A DNA stretch of 64,000 bases, from positions 124,001 to 188,000 of the forward strand of contig JBCCGI010000003.1 in assembly GCA_039029355.1 (NCBI GenBank), in the 5' to 3' direction. A program made the position numbers and the translations under genes. How positions within the stretch are numbered: the stretch's first letter is position 1; each line of letters starts with the position of its first letter. A model generated the notes under the pieces. It ran no database searches and had not been told where the DNA came from. It saw only the letters and a list, made by a program, of their open reading frames with translations. The DNA is from JBCCGI01 sp039029355. GTDB lineage: Bacteria; Planctomycetota; UBA1135; GCA-002686595. Positions 25,553 through 34,448 of this stretch are shown one piece after another.

Positions 25553-27736
25553 CTAGTCCGCCTCGACGAAGCGCGCCTCGGTGGGCGGCGTTAGCGGTGA
25601 GCCGGCCTTGAGCGCGTCCTCGAGCAGCTCGCGCAGCAGGAAGCCGGTGTCGAGCGCGGCGTCGACGTCATCGTCGGTCAGATAGCCGTCGCCTCCGGCG
25701 GCCAGGAATGAGTTGGTCGCCACGCGGTAGGTGCGGTCTGGGACAAGCGGCTCACCTCCGATCTCGACGCCCAGCAGGCGCGTCTTCGCTCCGCCGATCT
25801 CCTCGACGCGGATGGTCAGCCCGCTGACGTCGATCCCGGAGTGTCCACCGCCCTCGATCGAGCGCGCGAGGACGCGGCGTAGCGCGCTGCCCTTCACGTC
25901 CAGCACGACCAGCGTGTTGTCGAACGGCAGGATCTCGAACAGGTCGCGGCGCGTCACCTCGCCGGCTTCGAGGCTGGTGCGGACGCCGCCCTTGTTGTGG
26001 ATGCCGACGTCGGCTTGCGCGCGCTCGCGGAAGAGGTCGGTGATCAGGTTGCCCGCGCTCGAGCTGCGGATGCCGCGGGCGCGGTCCATTCCAGCGGCCA
26101 GCCGGCCGACCACGACGTCCATCTCGGCGGCGGCGCGCTCGGCCAGCGCCTCGCAGGCGGCGTCGAAGGTGGGCGCGAGGCCTTCCGCCGGAGCGCGCAG
26201 GTCCAGCAGGCGCGCGCGCGAGCCGAGCACGTCGCCGTTGGAGCGGTCGATCCACAGGTCGACGCGCCCGAGCTGCTGTGCCTTCGAGCCGGTCTGGACG
26301 ATCAGCGTGTCGCCCTCGCGCACGCCCTCGGGCAGGCGGGTGTGCGAGTGGCCGCCCACGATCAGCGGGAGCTCCGCGATCGCCTCGGCCAGCTGGCGGT
26401 CGTGCGTCACGCCGATGTGGGTCAGCGCGATGACGAGGTCCGCCTCGGCCTCGAGCTCGTCCCAGAGGCCGGCCAGCTCGTCCGCGGGGTCGCGGAACTC
26501 CAGCCCGCGGGCGTCGGGGTGCGTGATCATCGGGGTCTCCTCGGCGACGAGGCCGACGAGCGCGATGCGCAGCCCGCCGCGCTCGACGATGCGGTAGGGC
26601 GCGGCCCATGGGACGCGCTCGCCGCGGTCGTAGACGTTCGCCATGACGGCCGGCGGCTGCACGGCGTCGAGCAGCTCGACCAGCCGCGGCACGCCGTGGT
26701 CGAACTCGTGGTTCCCGACGGCCATCGCGTCGAAGCCGGTCTCGGCGAGCAGCTGCACGAACGCCTCGCCCTGCTCGATGCCGCCCTCGGGCGTCCCCTG
26801 GAACCAGTCGCCGCCGTCGACGAGCAGCAGCTCCTGTCCGGGGCCGAGCGTCGCGCGGATCTCCTCGACGCGCGCCGCGAGCCGGGGCAGGCCGCCCTGC
26901 TCGTAGCGCTCGTCGCCGCGCCCGTGCGTCCGCGGCAGCAGCTGGCCGTGCACGTCGTTGGTGTGGAGCACGACCAGGTGCAGCGGCCCGTCCGGCCGCA
27001 CCGCGCCGTCGGCGATTACGTGCTCGATCGCGTCCAGCTCCCACGGGAGTACCAGACCGCCCGCGCTCGCACGCGTGGCCTCGGGCCCGAAGTACAGGTC
27101 GTGCACGTAGAGCGCCGCGTCGAACGACACGGCGCCGCCGGCCGAGGTGACCGCCTTGCCGTCGTGCACGAACGACACGTCGCGGTGCACGGTCTTCAGC
27201 CGCGGGCCGAAGCGCTCCTCGAAGGCGTCGAGGTCGCCGGGAAACGTCGTCGCCTCGAGGCCGTCGAGCAGCCCCGCGGCCGCGAGCACGAACGCGCCGT
27301 CGCAGAGCGACAGCACCAGCTCGGCCCGCTCGCCGGCGCGCCGCACCCAGTCGAGCGTGCGCTCGTCCTCGAGGTCGGTGTCCATGCTGTGATGCGCGCT
27401 CGGCACCACCAGCACGTCGACCGGCGGCGCGGTCTCGAGCGTGTAGTCGGGCACGATGCGCAGCCCCTCGAACGACACGACGGGACGCGCGTACGGCGCG
27501 ACCGAGAACACCCGCATGCCGGGTTGCGCGCGGAACATCGAGTGGTGGAACACGTCCCACGGCGCCGTCAGCTCGGTGTTGTAGACGCCGTCGACGAGCA
27601 GGAAGCCGACGTGGAGCGGCTCTTCGCCGTTCGGCCCGGCCTCGGGCTGCGGCGCGCGGTAGGCGCCTTGGGGGGCGGCGCAGCCGAGGGCGAACGCCAG
27701 CGGAAGGCAGAGGGCGAGGAGCGCTGCGGGTCTCAT
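25553..27736 (-). CDS. Lipoprotein fusing a DJ-1/PfpI-like domain to a 5'-nucleotidase/UDP-sugar hydrolase domain
   Basis: 727 residues. A lipobox (AFALGC) places it on the membrane facing outward. Residues ~40-245 form a DJ-1/PfpI-type domain with the nucleophile-elbow cysteine in LSLCDGAFVLAAAGLLDG. The 5'-nucleotidase part begins at LHTNDVHGQLLP and carries the metallophosphoesterase motifs DGGDWFQGTP, GNHEFDHG and GGHSHT. The C-terminal nucleotide-binding part has HNKGGVRTSL and ATNSFLAAGGDGY. It would hydrolyse nucleotides or similar phosphate esters in the periplasm. The DJ-1 part may bind a small molecule, as in AraC-type regulators. Start chosen at 27736 because the signal begins there; TATCAT lies 7 bases upstream. 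Confidence 0.9.
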   Translation of the reverse strand: MRPAALLALCLPLAFALGCAAPQGAYRAPQPEAGPNGEEPLHVGFLLVDGVYNTELTAPWDVFHHSMFRAQPGMRVFSVAPYARPVVSFEGLRIVPDYTLETAPPVDVLVVPSAHHSMDTDLEDERTLDWVRRAGERAELVLSLCDGAFVLAAAGLLDGLEATTFPGDLDAFEERFGPRLKTVHRDVSFVHDGKAVTSAGGAVSFDAALYVHDLYFGPEATRASAGGLVLPWELDAIEHVIADGAVRPDGPLHLVVLHTNDVHGQLLPRTHGRGDERYEQGGLPRLAARVEEIRATLGPGQELLLVDGGDWFQGTPEGGIEQGEAFVQLLAETGFDAMAVGNHEFDHGVPRLVELLDAVQPPAVMANVYDRGERVPWAAPYRIVERGGLRIALVGLVAEETPMITHPDARGLEFRDPADELAGLWDELEAEADLVIALTHIGVTHDRQLAEAIAELPLIVGGHSHTRLPEGVREGDTLIVQTGSKAQQLGRVDLWIDRSNGDVLGSRARLLDLRAPAEGLAPTFDAACEALAERAAAEMDVVVGRLAAGMDRARGIRSSSAGNLITDLFRERAQADVGIHNKGGVRTSLEAGEVTRRDLFEILPFDNTLVVLDVKGSALRRVLARSIEGGGHSGIDVSGLTIRVEEIGGAKTRLLGVEIGGEPLVPDRTYRVATNSFLAAGGDGYLTDDDVDAALDTGFLLRELLEDALKAGSPLTPPTEARFVEAD

Positions 27737-27743
27737 GGCGCGG

Positions 27744-27749
27744 ATGATA
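27744..27749 (-). promoter_or_regulatory. Candidate -10 element for the nucleotidase lipoprotein
   Basis: TATCAT, preceded by C, lies on the minus strand 7 bases before the ATG at 27736. It matches the recurring cTANNNT pattern and would give a leaderless or very short leader transcript. Confidence 0.35.
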
Positions 27750-27796
27750 GCCGGCTCCGCTTGCATCGCGCGGCGCCAGCTCCGATCGTGCAGGCC

Positions 27797-28213
27797 ATGA
27801 AGCTGCTCACGTTCCAGGCCAAGCGGTTTCGCTGGCAGAGCTACTCGAAGACGCTGGAGGACGCCCAGGAGGAGCGCGTCGAGGACGAGGTCGCGGAGGC
27901 CGTGGTCGTCTTCGTCCACGCCGAGGCCAAGGACGAGCCGGACGAGGAGCGCCGGCGGGTGTTCAAGCACACGCTCAAGCACGTGAAGTGGCTCGCGAAC
28001 AAGCGCGGGCTCACCAACGTGGTGCTGCACTCGTTCACCCACCTCGGGGGGGACAACGCCGACCCCGACTTTGCGCAGGCCTTGCTGGAGGAGCTCGACG
28101 AGCGCCTGACCCAGACCGGCTACGACGTACGCCGCACCCCCTTCGGGTGGTTCTGCGAGTGGGACCTGTCGGTCTACGGTGAGAGCCTGGCGAAGGTCTG
28201 GAAGGAGGTCTGA
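27797..28213 (+). CDS. Free-standing threonyl-tRNA synthetase editing domain
   Basis: A 138-residue protein matching the archaeal-type ThrRS N-terminal editing domain, which has a D-aminoacyl-tRNA deacylase fold. Key segments are VVVFVHAEAKDE, the conserved TNVVLHSFTHLGG and the C-terminal DVRRTPFGWFCEWDLSVYG, which correspond to family signature regions. In archaeal synthetases this domain removes serine mischarged on tRNA-Thr. Here it stands alone, without a synthetase, so it would work in trans. No catalytic domain of ThrRS is near. The gene is monocistronic, divergent from the nucleotidase lipoprotein. Confidence 0.87.
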   Translation: MKLLTFQAKRFRWQSYSKTLEDAQEERVEDEVAEAVVVFVHAEAKDEPDEERRRVFKHTLKHVKWLANKRGLTNVVLHSFTHLGGDNADPDFAQALLEELDERLTQTGYDVRRTPFGWFCEWDLSVYGESLAKVWKEV

Positions 28214-28225
28214 GCCGGGCTGCGC

Positions 28226-28243
28226 GCCGGCTACAATGCCGGC
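28226..28243 (+). promoter_or_regulatory. Candidate -10 element flanked by GCCGGC repeats
   Basis: TACAAT (28232-28237) lies 9 bases before the ATG at 28247 and is flanked on both sides by the palindrome GCCGGC (28226-28231 and 28238-28243). The hexamer fits the recurring cTANNNT element; the flanking repeats could be an operator or could form a small hairpin at the 5' end of the mRNA. Confidence 0.4.
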
Positions 28244-28246
28244 GCT

Positions 28247-30553
28247 ATGTCCCTCCTCTTCGCACTGCTGCTTCCGCTCGTTCTCACGCCCCAGGATCCG
28301 CCGGACAAGGCGCTCAAGTCGAAGGACCCCTTGGTGCGTCTCGCCGCCGTCGAGACGCTTGCTAAGGAGGACCATCCCAAGCGCGAGAAGCTGCTGATCG
28401 GCGTGCTCGACGACGACGACTGGGAAGTGGTCGAACGCGCGGCGACCGTGCTGGCGGACGTGGGCGGAGAGGACTCGATCAAGCCGTTGGTCAAGCTGAC
28501 GCTCGAAGGCCCGGTGCGTCGCGTGCGGCGGACGGCGGCCGAGTCGCTCGCCAAGCTCGACGCCGCCGAGGGCTACGCCGGCGTGGCGAAGAAGGTCGCG
28601 TCGAAGCAGGCCGCGGCCGCGTGCCAGGCGATCGTGGTCCTCGCGCCCGCGCTCGTGGACGAGGATGTGTCGCTGAAGGCGGCCGAGAAGGCGCTGAAGT
28701 CGAAGGAGGCGCCCGCGCGCGAGGCCGCGGCGCGCGCGCTGATCGCGCTCGCGGGCGACGGGCGCGCCGAGCGGCTCGCGGACCTCCTCACGCACGAGGA
28801 GGTCGCCGTACGCTGTGCCGCGGTCGAGACCGCCGGCGCGGTCGCCGACCCCGCGGGCGCGGCGCCGCTGCTCGACGCGCTCGGCGGCGACGAGCTGCCG
28901 GACGTCGTCGAGCGGCGCTGCATCGCCGCGCTCGGCGCGATCCTGACCGGCGTGGACGGCGGCGAGCGCAAGGCGGTCGCGGCGGAGTGCCTCGCGCTCG
29001 AGCCGACGGGCGAGGCGGCGCTCGCGCGAGCCGCGCGCCTGAAGGGGCGCGTGGGCACGAAGGGGCTCGGGCTGGCCGACGCCAGCGACGCGGTCGCCGC
29101 GCTCGGCGGGGCGCTGGGCTCATCGGCCGACGGCGCGCGCGCGGCCGCGGCCGAGGCGCTGGGGCGCATCGCGTCCGACGCGGCGCTCGAGCGCGTGTCC
29201 GGCCTCGCGCGCGACGACGCCTCGCCGCGCGTGCGGCGGACCGCCATGCGCGCGTTGACGGCAGCGCGGCCGGCCTCCGACGACGCGGGCACGCTGGACC
29301 TATGCGTGACGCTGCTCAAGGACGCGGACGCCGGCGTGCGCGAAGACGCGGCGGTCGCGCTCGGCTACAAGGGCGCCGACGCGGCGATGCGGCCGCTGGT
29401 GCAGGCGCTGGGCGATGCGGAGTGGGGCGTTGCCGCCTGCGCGGCCGTTTCGCTCGGCAAGACGCGCGCCGAAGGCGCGATCAACCCGCTGGCGAAGCTC
29501 GCCAACCACGAGGACTGGCGCCTGCGCGGAGCGGCGGTGGTCGGCCTCGGGCACCTCTACCAGAAGGACGCGATCCCGCACGTCATCGCCGCGATAGGCG
29601 ACGACGAGGCGGTCGTGCGCCGTACCGCGTGGGAGTACCTCTGCGCGGTCGCCGACCGGCGCCTCGACCCCGAGCAGGAGGTCTGGCAGACCTGGTGGAC
29701 CGAGAACGAGAAGCGCATCGTGCTCTTCGACCCCGAGGAGGAGAAGGCGCGGCGCGAGAAGTACGGCTACACGCGCACGCCGACCGAGATCTACCAGGGG
29801 CTCGACGTCGTCGTCTTCGAGAGCCGCGGCGACCACATCCAGAATGTGCTTAAGGACCTCGACGTCGAGCACCGGCTCACGTCGCAGGGGCGCGTCGGCG
29901 AGGCCGAAGCGCACGCGCGCTCGGTCTTCGTGTCGAACTGCACCGGCGAGATGACGCCGGACGACATCGGCCGGCTGGCCTGGTTCGTGCGGGTCGGGGG
30001 CTACCTCTTCGGCTCGTGCTGGGCGGTGCAGGAGACCGTCGCGCGCGTGGTGCCGGGGGTCGTGCGGCGCCTCCCGACGCGCGGCGAGGTGCTCGACAAC
30101 GTCTTCGCGACGCCGTGCACGATCGGCAGCCCGTACCTCGAAGGCGTCTTCGGCCCCGACGTGCGGCCGATGTACGCGCTCGAGGGCGCCTACCTCATCG
30201 ACGTGGTCGATCCCGAGCGCTGCGAGGTGCTGATCGACAGCCCGGAGTGCTACGACCGCTGGGGCGGCGGCAACCTCGCGGCGTGGTTCACCGCGGGCCA
30301 CGGCGTCGTGCTCGACTCGGTGAACCACTTCGAGGAGCAGGGGCTGGTGCGCGCGACGTGGCTGAAGAAGCCCGAGGAGCGCATGGCCTTCGCGGTCGAC
30401 CACATGGGGCTCACCTACGAAGAGCTGCGCGAGGTTCGCGGCGAGAAGTTCTGGAAGAAGAGCCAGCAGGCGGCCGAGCAGGTGAAGGACCTGTCGGTCT
30501 TCCGGCTCATCACCAACTTCGTGCGCCAGAAGCGCATCGCGGGGGACGGTTGA
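28247..30553 (+). CDS. Exported HEAT-repeat protein with C-terminal glutamine amidotransferase-like domain
   Basis: 768 residues. A short signal (MSLLFALLLPLVLTPQDPPD) precedes about fifteen HEAT-like helical repeats in residues ~20-490, for example ASPRVRRTAMRALTAARPAS and WRLRGAAVVGLGHLYQKDAI. The C-terminal ~260 residues (from YTRTPTEIYQGLDVVVFESR) resemble a class I glutamine amidotransferase-like fold of the type found in planctomycete DUF4159-like proteins, with VGGYLFGSCWAVQ in place of the nucleophile loop. No enzymatic role is claimed. First gene of an overlapping set: its stop overlaps the next ATG in TGATG. Confidence 0.85.
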   Translation: MSLLFALLLPLVLTPQDPPDKALKSKDPLVRLAAVETLAKEDHPKREKLLIGVLDDDDWEVVERAATVLADVGGEDSIKPLVKLTLEGPVRRVRRTAAESLAKLDAAEGYAGVAKKVASKQAAAACQAIVVLAPALVDEDVSLKAAEKALKSKEAPAREAAARALIALAGDGRAERLADLLTHEEVAVRCAAVETAGAVADPAGAAPLLDALGGDELPDVVERRCIAALGAILTGVDGGERKAVAAECLALEPTGEAALARAARLKGRVGTKGLGLADASDAVAALGGALGSSADGARAAAAEALGRIASDAALERVSGLARDDASPRVRRTAMRALTAARPASDDAGTLDLCVTLLKDADAGVREDAAVALGYKGADAAMRPLVQALGDAEWGVAACAAVSLGKTRAEGAINPLAKLANHEDWRLRGAAVVGLGHLYQKDAIPHVIAAIGDDEAVVRRTAWEYLCAVADRRLDPEQEVWQTWWTENEKRIVLFDPEEEKARREKYGYTRTPTEIYQGLDVVVFESRGDHIQNVLKDLDVEHRLTSQGRVGEAEAHARSVFVSNCTGEMTPDDIGRLAWFVRVGGYLFGSCWAVQETVARVVPGVVRRLPTRGEVLDNVFATPCTIGSPYLEGVFGPDVRPMYALEGAYLIDVVDPERCEVLIDSPECYDRWGGGNLAAWFTAGHGVVLDSVNHFEEQGLVRATWLKKPEERMAFAVDHMGLTYEELREVRGEKFWKKSQQAAEQVKDLSVFRLITNFVRQKRIAGDG

Positions 30554-31017
30554 TGCGCGGCGCAGCGAGCGTGCTGGCGGCCGCGGCCGTGCTTGTCGGC
30601 TGCAGCGCGACGCGCGACGGCGAGCCGGCCGACGCGAGCGTCGAGCCGGCCGTGGAGGACGCGCAAGGTCCGCTGCCGGGCTACGAGATCACCACGAGCC
30701 GCGCCGGGATGTTCACCGCCGCGTGGCGCCCGCTCGGTGACGGCGTGCCGAACAACGAGCCCTTTGAGATCGAGGTGCTGCTGTTCGAGGGAGCGGGGAT
30801 CGAGCAGCCGCTCGAGGGCGCACGCGTCCTGATCAGCGCCTGGATGCCCGACCACGCCCACGGGATGCTGCGCGAGCCGCGCGCGATCGAGGAGTCTCCC
30901 GGCCGCTACCGCGTGCGCGGCATGCTGCTGCACATGGGCGGCTTCTGGCAAATCTTCGTCGACGTGGTGCGCGACGGGGTGTCCGAGCGGGCTCAGTTCG
31001 AGCTGACGATCGAATGA
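30553..31017 (+). CDS. FixH/YtkA-like lipoprotein
   Basis: A 154-residue protein with a lipobox (VLVGCS). The body matches the YtkA/FixH-like beta-sandwich family: AWMPDHAHGMLREPRAIEES followed by RYRVRGMLLHMGGFWQIFVD. Such domains occur in copper handling and cytochrome oxidase assembly operons. The stop overlaps the start of the peroxidase gene (ATGA). It probably supports a periplasmic redox system built by the next two genes. Confidence 0.85.
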   Translation: MRGAASVLAAAAVLVGCSATRDGEPADASVEPAVEDAQGPLPGYEITTSRAGMFTAAWRPLGDGVPNNEPFEIEVLLFEGAGIEQPLEGARVLISAWMPDHAHGMLREPRAIEESPGRYRVRGMLLHMGGFWQIFVDVVRDGVSERAQFELTIE

Positions 31018-32396
31018 GGGGCGTGCGCACGAGTTGCGCGGCGGCGCTCGCGGTCCTCGCGGCCTGCGGGACTCCGCCCGACCCGGCGCAGTCCGATGCG
31101 GCGCTCGTCGCGCCGGTCGAGCAGGCCGAGCCGGCCGAGTCCGGGGAGCAGCCCGAGCCGGCCCTTCCGCCCGAGGTCCGGGGCTTCACGCCCGAGGAGG
31201 TGGCGACGATCCTGAAGCTCTCGCCCCTTCCCGACCCGCCGCTGGACCCGACCAACCGCGTCGACGGCGACCCGCGCGCCGAGCGGCTGGGGCAGTTCGT
31301 GTTCTTCGACCAGCGCTTCTCGCGCTCGGGCGACATCTCCTGCGCCACCTGCCACGACCCGCTGCAGGAGTGGGCCGACACGCGGCGTCTCGGCAAGGGC
31401 GAGGCGGTGCTCCCGCGCCACTCGATGACGCTTTGGAACGTCGCGTACAACCGCTGGTTCTTCTGGGATGGGCGCGCCGATTCGCTCTGGGCACAGGCCG
31501 TGCAGCCGCTCGAGGACCCGCGTGAGCACGGCATCAGCCGATTGCAGGTCGCACATTTGTTCTACGACGATGCGGACCTGCGGCGCGCGTACGAGGAGCT
31601 CTTCGGCGCGCTGCCGCCGCTCGACGACGCGTCGCGCTTCCCGGCCGAGGGACGTCCCGTACCGGACGATCCCGACCATCCGCACGCGGCCGCGTGGAGC
31701 TCGATGTCCGACGCGGATCGCGACGCGATCAACGCGGTCTTCGTAAACGTGGCCAAGTCGATCGCCTCCTTCGAGCGCCGGATTGTCTCGCGACAATCCG
31801 CGTTCGACGACTTCGTCGCGGCCGTGCGGTCGGGCGATCTGCTCCAGCAACTCGCGATCAACGAAGAAGCGCGTAACGGGCTGAAGCTCTTTCTCGGCAA
31901 GGCCCGTTGCGTGCTTTGCCACAGTGGCCCAAACTTCACCGATCGCGAGTTCCACGACAATCGCGTACCGCCTCTGAAGGGCGGGAAGCGCCTGGACGCC
32001 GGCAGGTACGAGGGAGTCGAGCTCGCGAAGGCGGACGCCTTCAACGGCATCGGTTCCTACTCCGACGCTCCCGAGGGTGCCGCCGAAGACAAGGTCGGCT
32101 TTCTGCTTCGCTCCGGTCACAACTGGAGCGAGTTCAAGACTCCCAGCTTGCGCAACGCGGTGGTCACGGCGCCCTACATGCACCAAGGACAGCTCGGCAC
32201 TCTCGACGAGGTGCTGCGGTTCTACAACACCCTCGAGGGTGCGGTGCCGAACCACCATCAGGCAGAGCGGATCCTCCAGCCCCTGGGGCTGACGGACGGG
32301 GAGCTGGCCGATCTTCACGCGTTCCTGGTCACGCTTACCGACGTGCGGATCGATCCCGAGCTGACGCGCCAGCCCCCGACGCCCTACCTGCCTTGA
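31014..32396 (+). CDS. Di-haem cytochrome c peroxidase (MauG/CcpA-like) lipoprotein
   Basis: 460 residues. A lipobox (AVLAACG) and acidic linker precede two c-type haem-binding motifs, CATCH near residue 120 and CVLCH near residue 305. Family segments such as GQFVFFDQRFSRSGDISC and FKTPSLRNAVVTAPYMHQG (distal region before the second haem ligand) are clear. Di-haem peroxidases reduce H2O2 or oxidise protein residues in the periplasm. Coupled by overlap to the FixH-like gene upstream and the molybdopterin oxidoreductase downstream. Confidence 0.93.
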   Translation: MRGVRTSCAAALAVLAACGTPPDPAQSDAALVAPVEQAEPAESGEQPEPALPPEVRGFTPEEVATILKLSPLPDPPLDPTNRVDGDPRAERLGQFVFFDQRFSRSGDISCATCHDPLQEWADTRRLGKGEAVLPRHSMTLWNVAYNRWFFWDGRADSLWAQAVQPLEDPREHGISRLQVAHLFYDDADLRRAYEELFGALPPLDDASRFPAEGRPVPDDPDHPHAAAWSSMSDADRDAINAVFVNVAKSIASFERRIVSRQSAFDDFVAAVRSGDLLQQLAINEEARNGLKLFLGKARCVLCHSGPNFTDREFHDNRVPPLKGGKRLDAGRYEGVELAKADAFNGIGSYSDAPEGAAEDKVGFLLRSGHNWSEFKTPSLRNAVVTAPYMHQGQLGTLDEVLRFYNTLEGAVPNHHQAERILQPLGLTDGELADLHAFLVTLTDVRIDPELTRQPPTPYLP

Positions 32397-34393
32397 CCAC
32401 CGCCCACGAAACGACCCACTACACGACCTGTCCGCTCGACTGTCCCGACCTCTGCAGCCTCGAGGTGGCGACCGAGGAGGGGCGCGTGACACGGATCGGC
32501 GCGACCTCGCGCAACCCGCTGACCAACGGCTACCTCTGCAGCAAGGTACGCGGCTACGCGAAGCACGTGTACCACGACACCCGGCTGCACCACCCCATGG
32601 TGCGCGAGGGCGCGAAGGGCGAGGGGCGCTTTCGGCGCGCGAGCTGGGACGAGGCGCTGGACCTGGTCGCCAGGCGCTTGGTCGAGGCACGCGATACGCA
32701 CGGCGGAGACTCGATCCTGCCGCTGTCCTACGGCGGCTCGAACGGGCTGATGACCGACAGCAGCACCGACCATCTCCTGTTCGCACGGCTCGGGGCCTGC
32801 CAGCTGTTGCGCACCGTGTGCGCCGTCCCCACCGGGATGGCGGCGCGCGGGATCTACGGCGGTATGCGGGGCGTCTCCTACCCGGACTACGCGCATTCCA
32901 AGCTGATCGTCGTGTGGGGCGCGAATCCGCATGCGACCGGAATCCACTTCGTCGAACACGTCAAGCGCGCCCAGGAGGCGGGCGCCAAGCTGATCGTCGT
33001 CGACCCGCGCCGGATCCCGCTGGCGCGCACCGCGGACCTGCACCTGCCGGTGCGGCCCGGCACGGACCTGCCCGTGGCGCTCGCCGTCCTCCGGCGCCTG
33101 TTCCGAGAGGGGGGCGCCGACGAGGCGTTCCTCGCCCAGCACGCGACGGGCGTCGACGCGCTGCGCGAGCGCGCCGAGCCGTGGACGATCGAACGCGCCT
33201 CGCAGGAGGCCGGCCTCGCCGCCGACGACCTGGCGCTCTTCGCGCGCCTCTTCGCCGAGACCTCGCCCGCGGTCGTACGCTGCGGCTGGGGGCTGGAGCG
33301 CAACCGCAACGGGGGCTCTGCGGCCGCCGCTGTGATGTCGCTGGCCGCGGTCGGCGGGAAGTTCGGCGTCCGCGGGGGCGGGTTCACGATGAGCACGAGC
33401 GGCGCCTGGGCGCTGCGCTCGCCGGTCGCGGCCGATGGGTGGGGGCGTCAGGTCAACATGAGCCGCGTGGGGCGCGAGCTGTGCGAGCGCCACGACCCGC
33501 CGGTCCAGGTGCTGTTCGTCTACAACAACAACCCGCTCGCCACGCTGCCCAACCAGGAGCTGGTGCGGCGCGGCCTCGAGCGCGAGGACCTCTTCACGGT
33601 CGTCTCCGAGCAGGTGATGACCGACACAGCGCGCTACGCCGACGTGCTCCTGCCCGCGACGACGTTCCTCGAGCACGTCGAGCTGCGCAAGGGCTACGGC
33701 GCGCCGCTGCTGTCGCTGGGCAAGCCGGTGATCGACCCCGTCGGCGAGGCGCGCCCCAACTACGAGGTCTTCGCCGAGCTTGCGCGACGCGCAGGAGTCT
33801 GGCGCGACGGAGACCCCGAGACGCCCGAGGAGCTCTGCGCCGCCGCGCTCGCCGGCGAGGCGGAGACGCGGGCGACGCTCGATCGCGACGGCTTCGCGGC
33901 CGCGGACCCGCTCTGCCCGGTCCAATTCGTCGACGTCTTCCCCGGCACCCCCGACGGGAAGGTTCACCTCGTACCGCCGGACCTGGACGAGGGCGCTCCG
34001 CTCGGTCTCTACGGGTACCAGGAGGACCCCGCGACCGCGGCGTATCCGCTCGCGCTCGTCTCGCCGGCTCTCGCTCGGCTCGTCACGTCGAGCCTGGGCG
34101 AGCTCCACACCGACGAGGTGCCGCTGGACCTGCACCCGGACGACGCCGCGGCGCGCGGGATCGAGGACGGCGCGCCGATCCGCGTGTGGAACGACCTGGG
34201 CGAGGTCCTGACGTCGGCGCGGGTGACCGAGGAGGTCCGGCCGGGCACCTGCTGCCTGCCCAAGGGGCTGTGGAGCCACAACACCGCTAACGGCCGGACG
34301 GCGAACGCGCTGTCGCCCGACACGCTGGGCGACATGGGCGGAAACGCCTGCTACAACGACGCGCGCGTGCAGGTCGAGCGTTTGAGCGGCTAG
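32393..34393 (+). CDS. Molybdopterin-dependent oxidoreductase, catalytic subunit
   Basis: About 666 residues of the DMSO reductase superfamily. Near the N-terminus are the [4Fe-4S] cysteines C13, C17 and C21 (CPLDCPDLC), with a fourth in NGYLCSKVRGY. Molybdopterin-binding segments follow: SYGGSNGLMTDSSTDHLLFA and the KLIVVDPRR strand. The C-terminal dinucleotide-binding domain (ARGIEDGAPIRVWNDLGE) is present. No Tat signal is seen, so the protein is probably cytoplasmic unless a partner carries it. The start is TTG at 32393, overlapping the peroxidase stop as TTGA; no ribosome site is obvious. Substrate unknown. Confidence 0.9.
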   Translation: MTTAHETTHYTTCPLDCPDLCSLEVATEEGRVTRIGATSRNPLTNGYLCSKVRGYAKHVYHDTRLHHPMVREGAKGEGRFRRASWDEALDLVARRLVEARDTHGGDSILPLSYGGSNGLMTDSSTDHLLFARLGACQLLRTVCAVPTGMAARGIYGGMRGVSYPDYAHSKLIVVWGANPHATGIHFVEHVKRAQEAGAKLIVVDPRRIPLARTADLHLPVRPGTDLPVALAVLRRLFREGGADEAFLAQHATGVDALRERAEPWTIERASQEAGLAADDLALFARLFAETSPAVVRCGWGLERNRNGGSAAAAVMSLAAVGGKFGVRGGGFTMSTSGAWALRSPVAADGWGRQVNMSRVGRELCERHDPPVQVLFVYNNNPLATLPNQELVRRGLEREDLFTVVSEQVMTDTARYADVLLPATTFLEHVELRKGYGAPLLSLGKPVIDPVGEARPNYEVFAELARRAGVWRDGDPETPEELCAAALAGEAETRATLDRDGFAAADPLCPVQFVDVFPGTPDGKVHLVPPDLDEGAPLGLYGYQEDPATAAYPLALVSPALARLVTSSLGELHTDEVPLDLHPDDAAARGIEDGAPIRVWNDLGEVLTSARVTEEVRPGTCCLPKGLWSHNTANGRTANALSPDTLGDMGGNACYNDARVQVERLSG

Positions 34394-34448
34394 AAGATCG
34401 CAGCTCGTTTCAATAACGTCGGCCGGCCGCCGTAGTGCGCGCCCCTCG

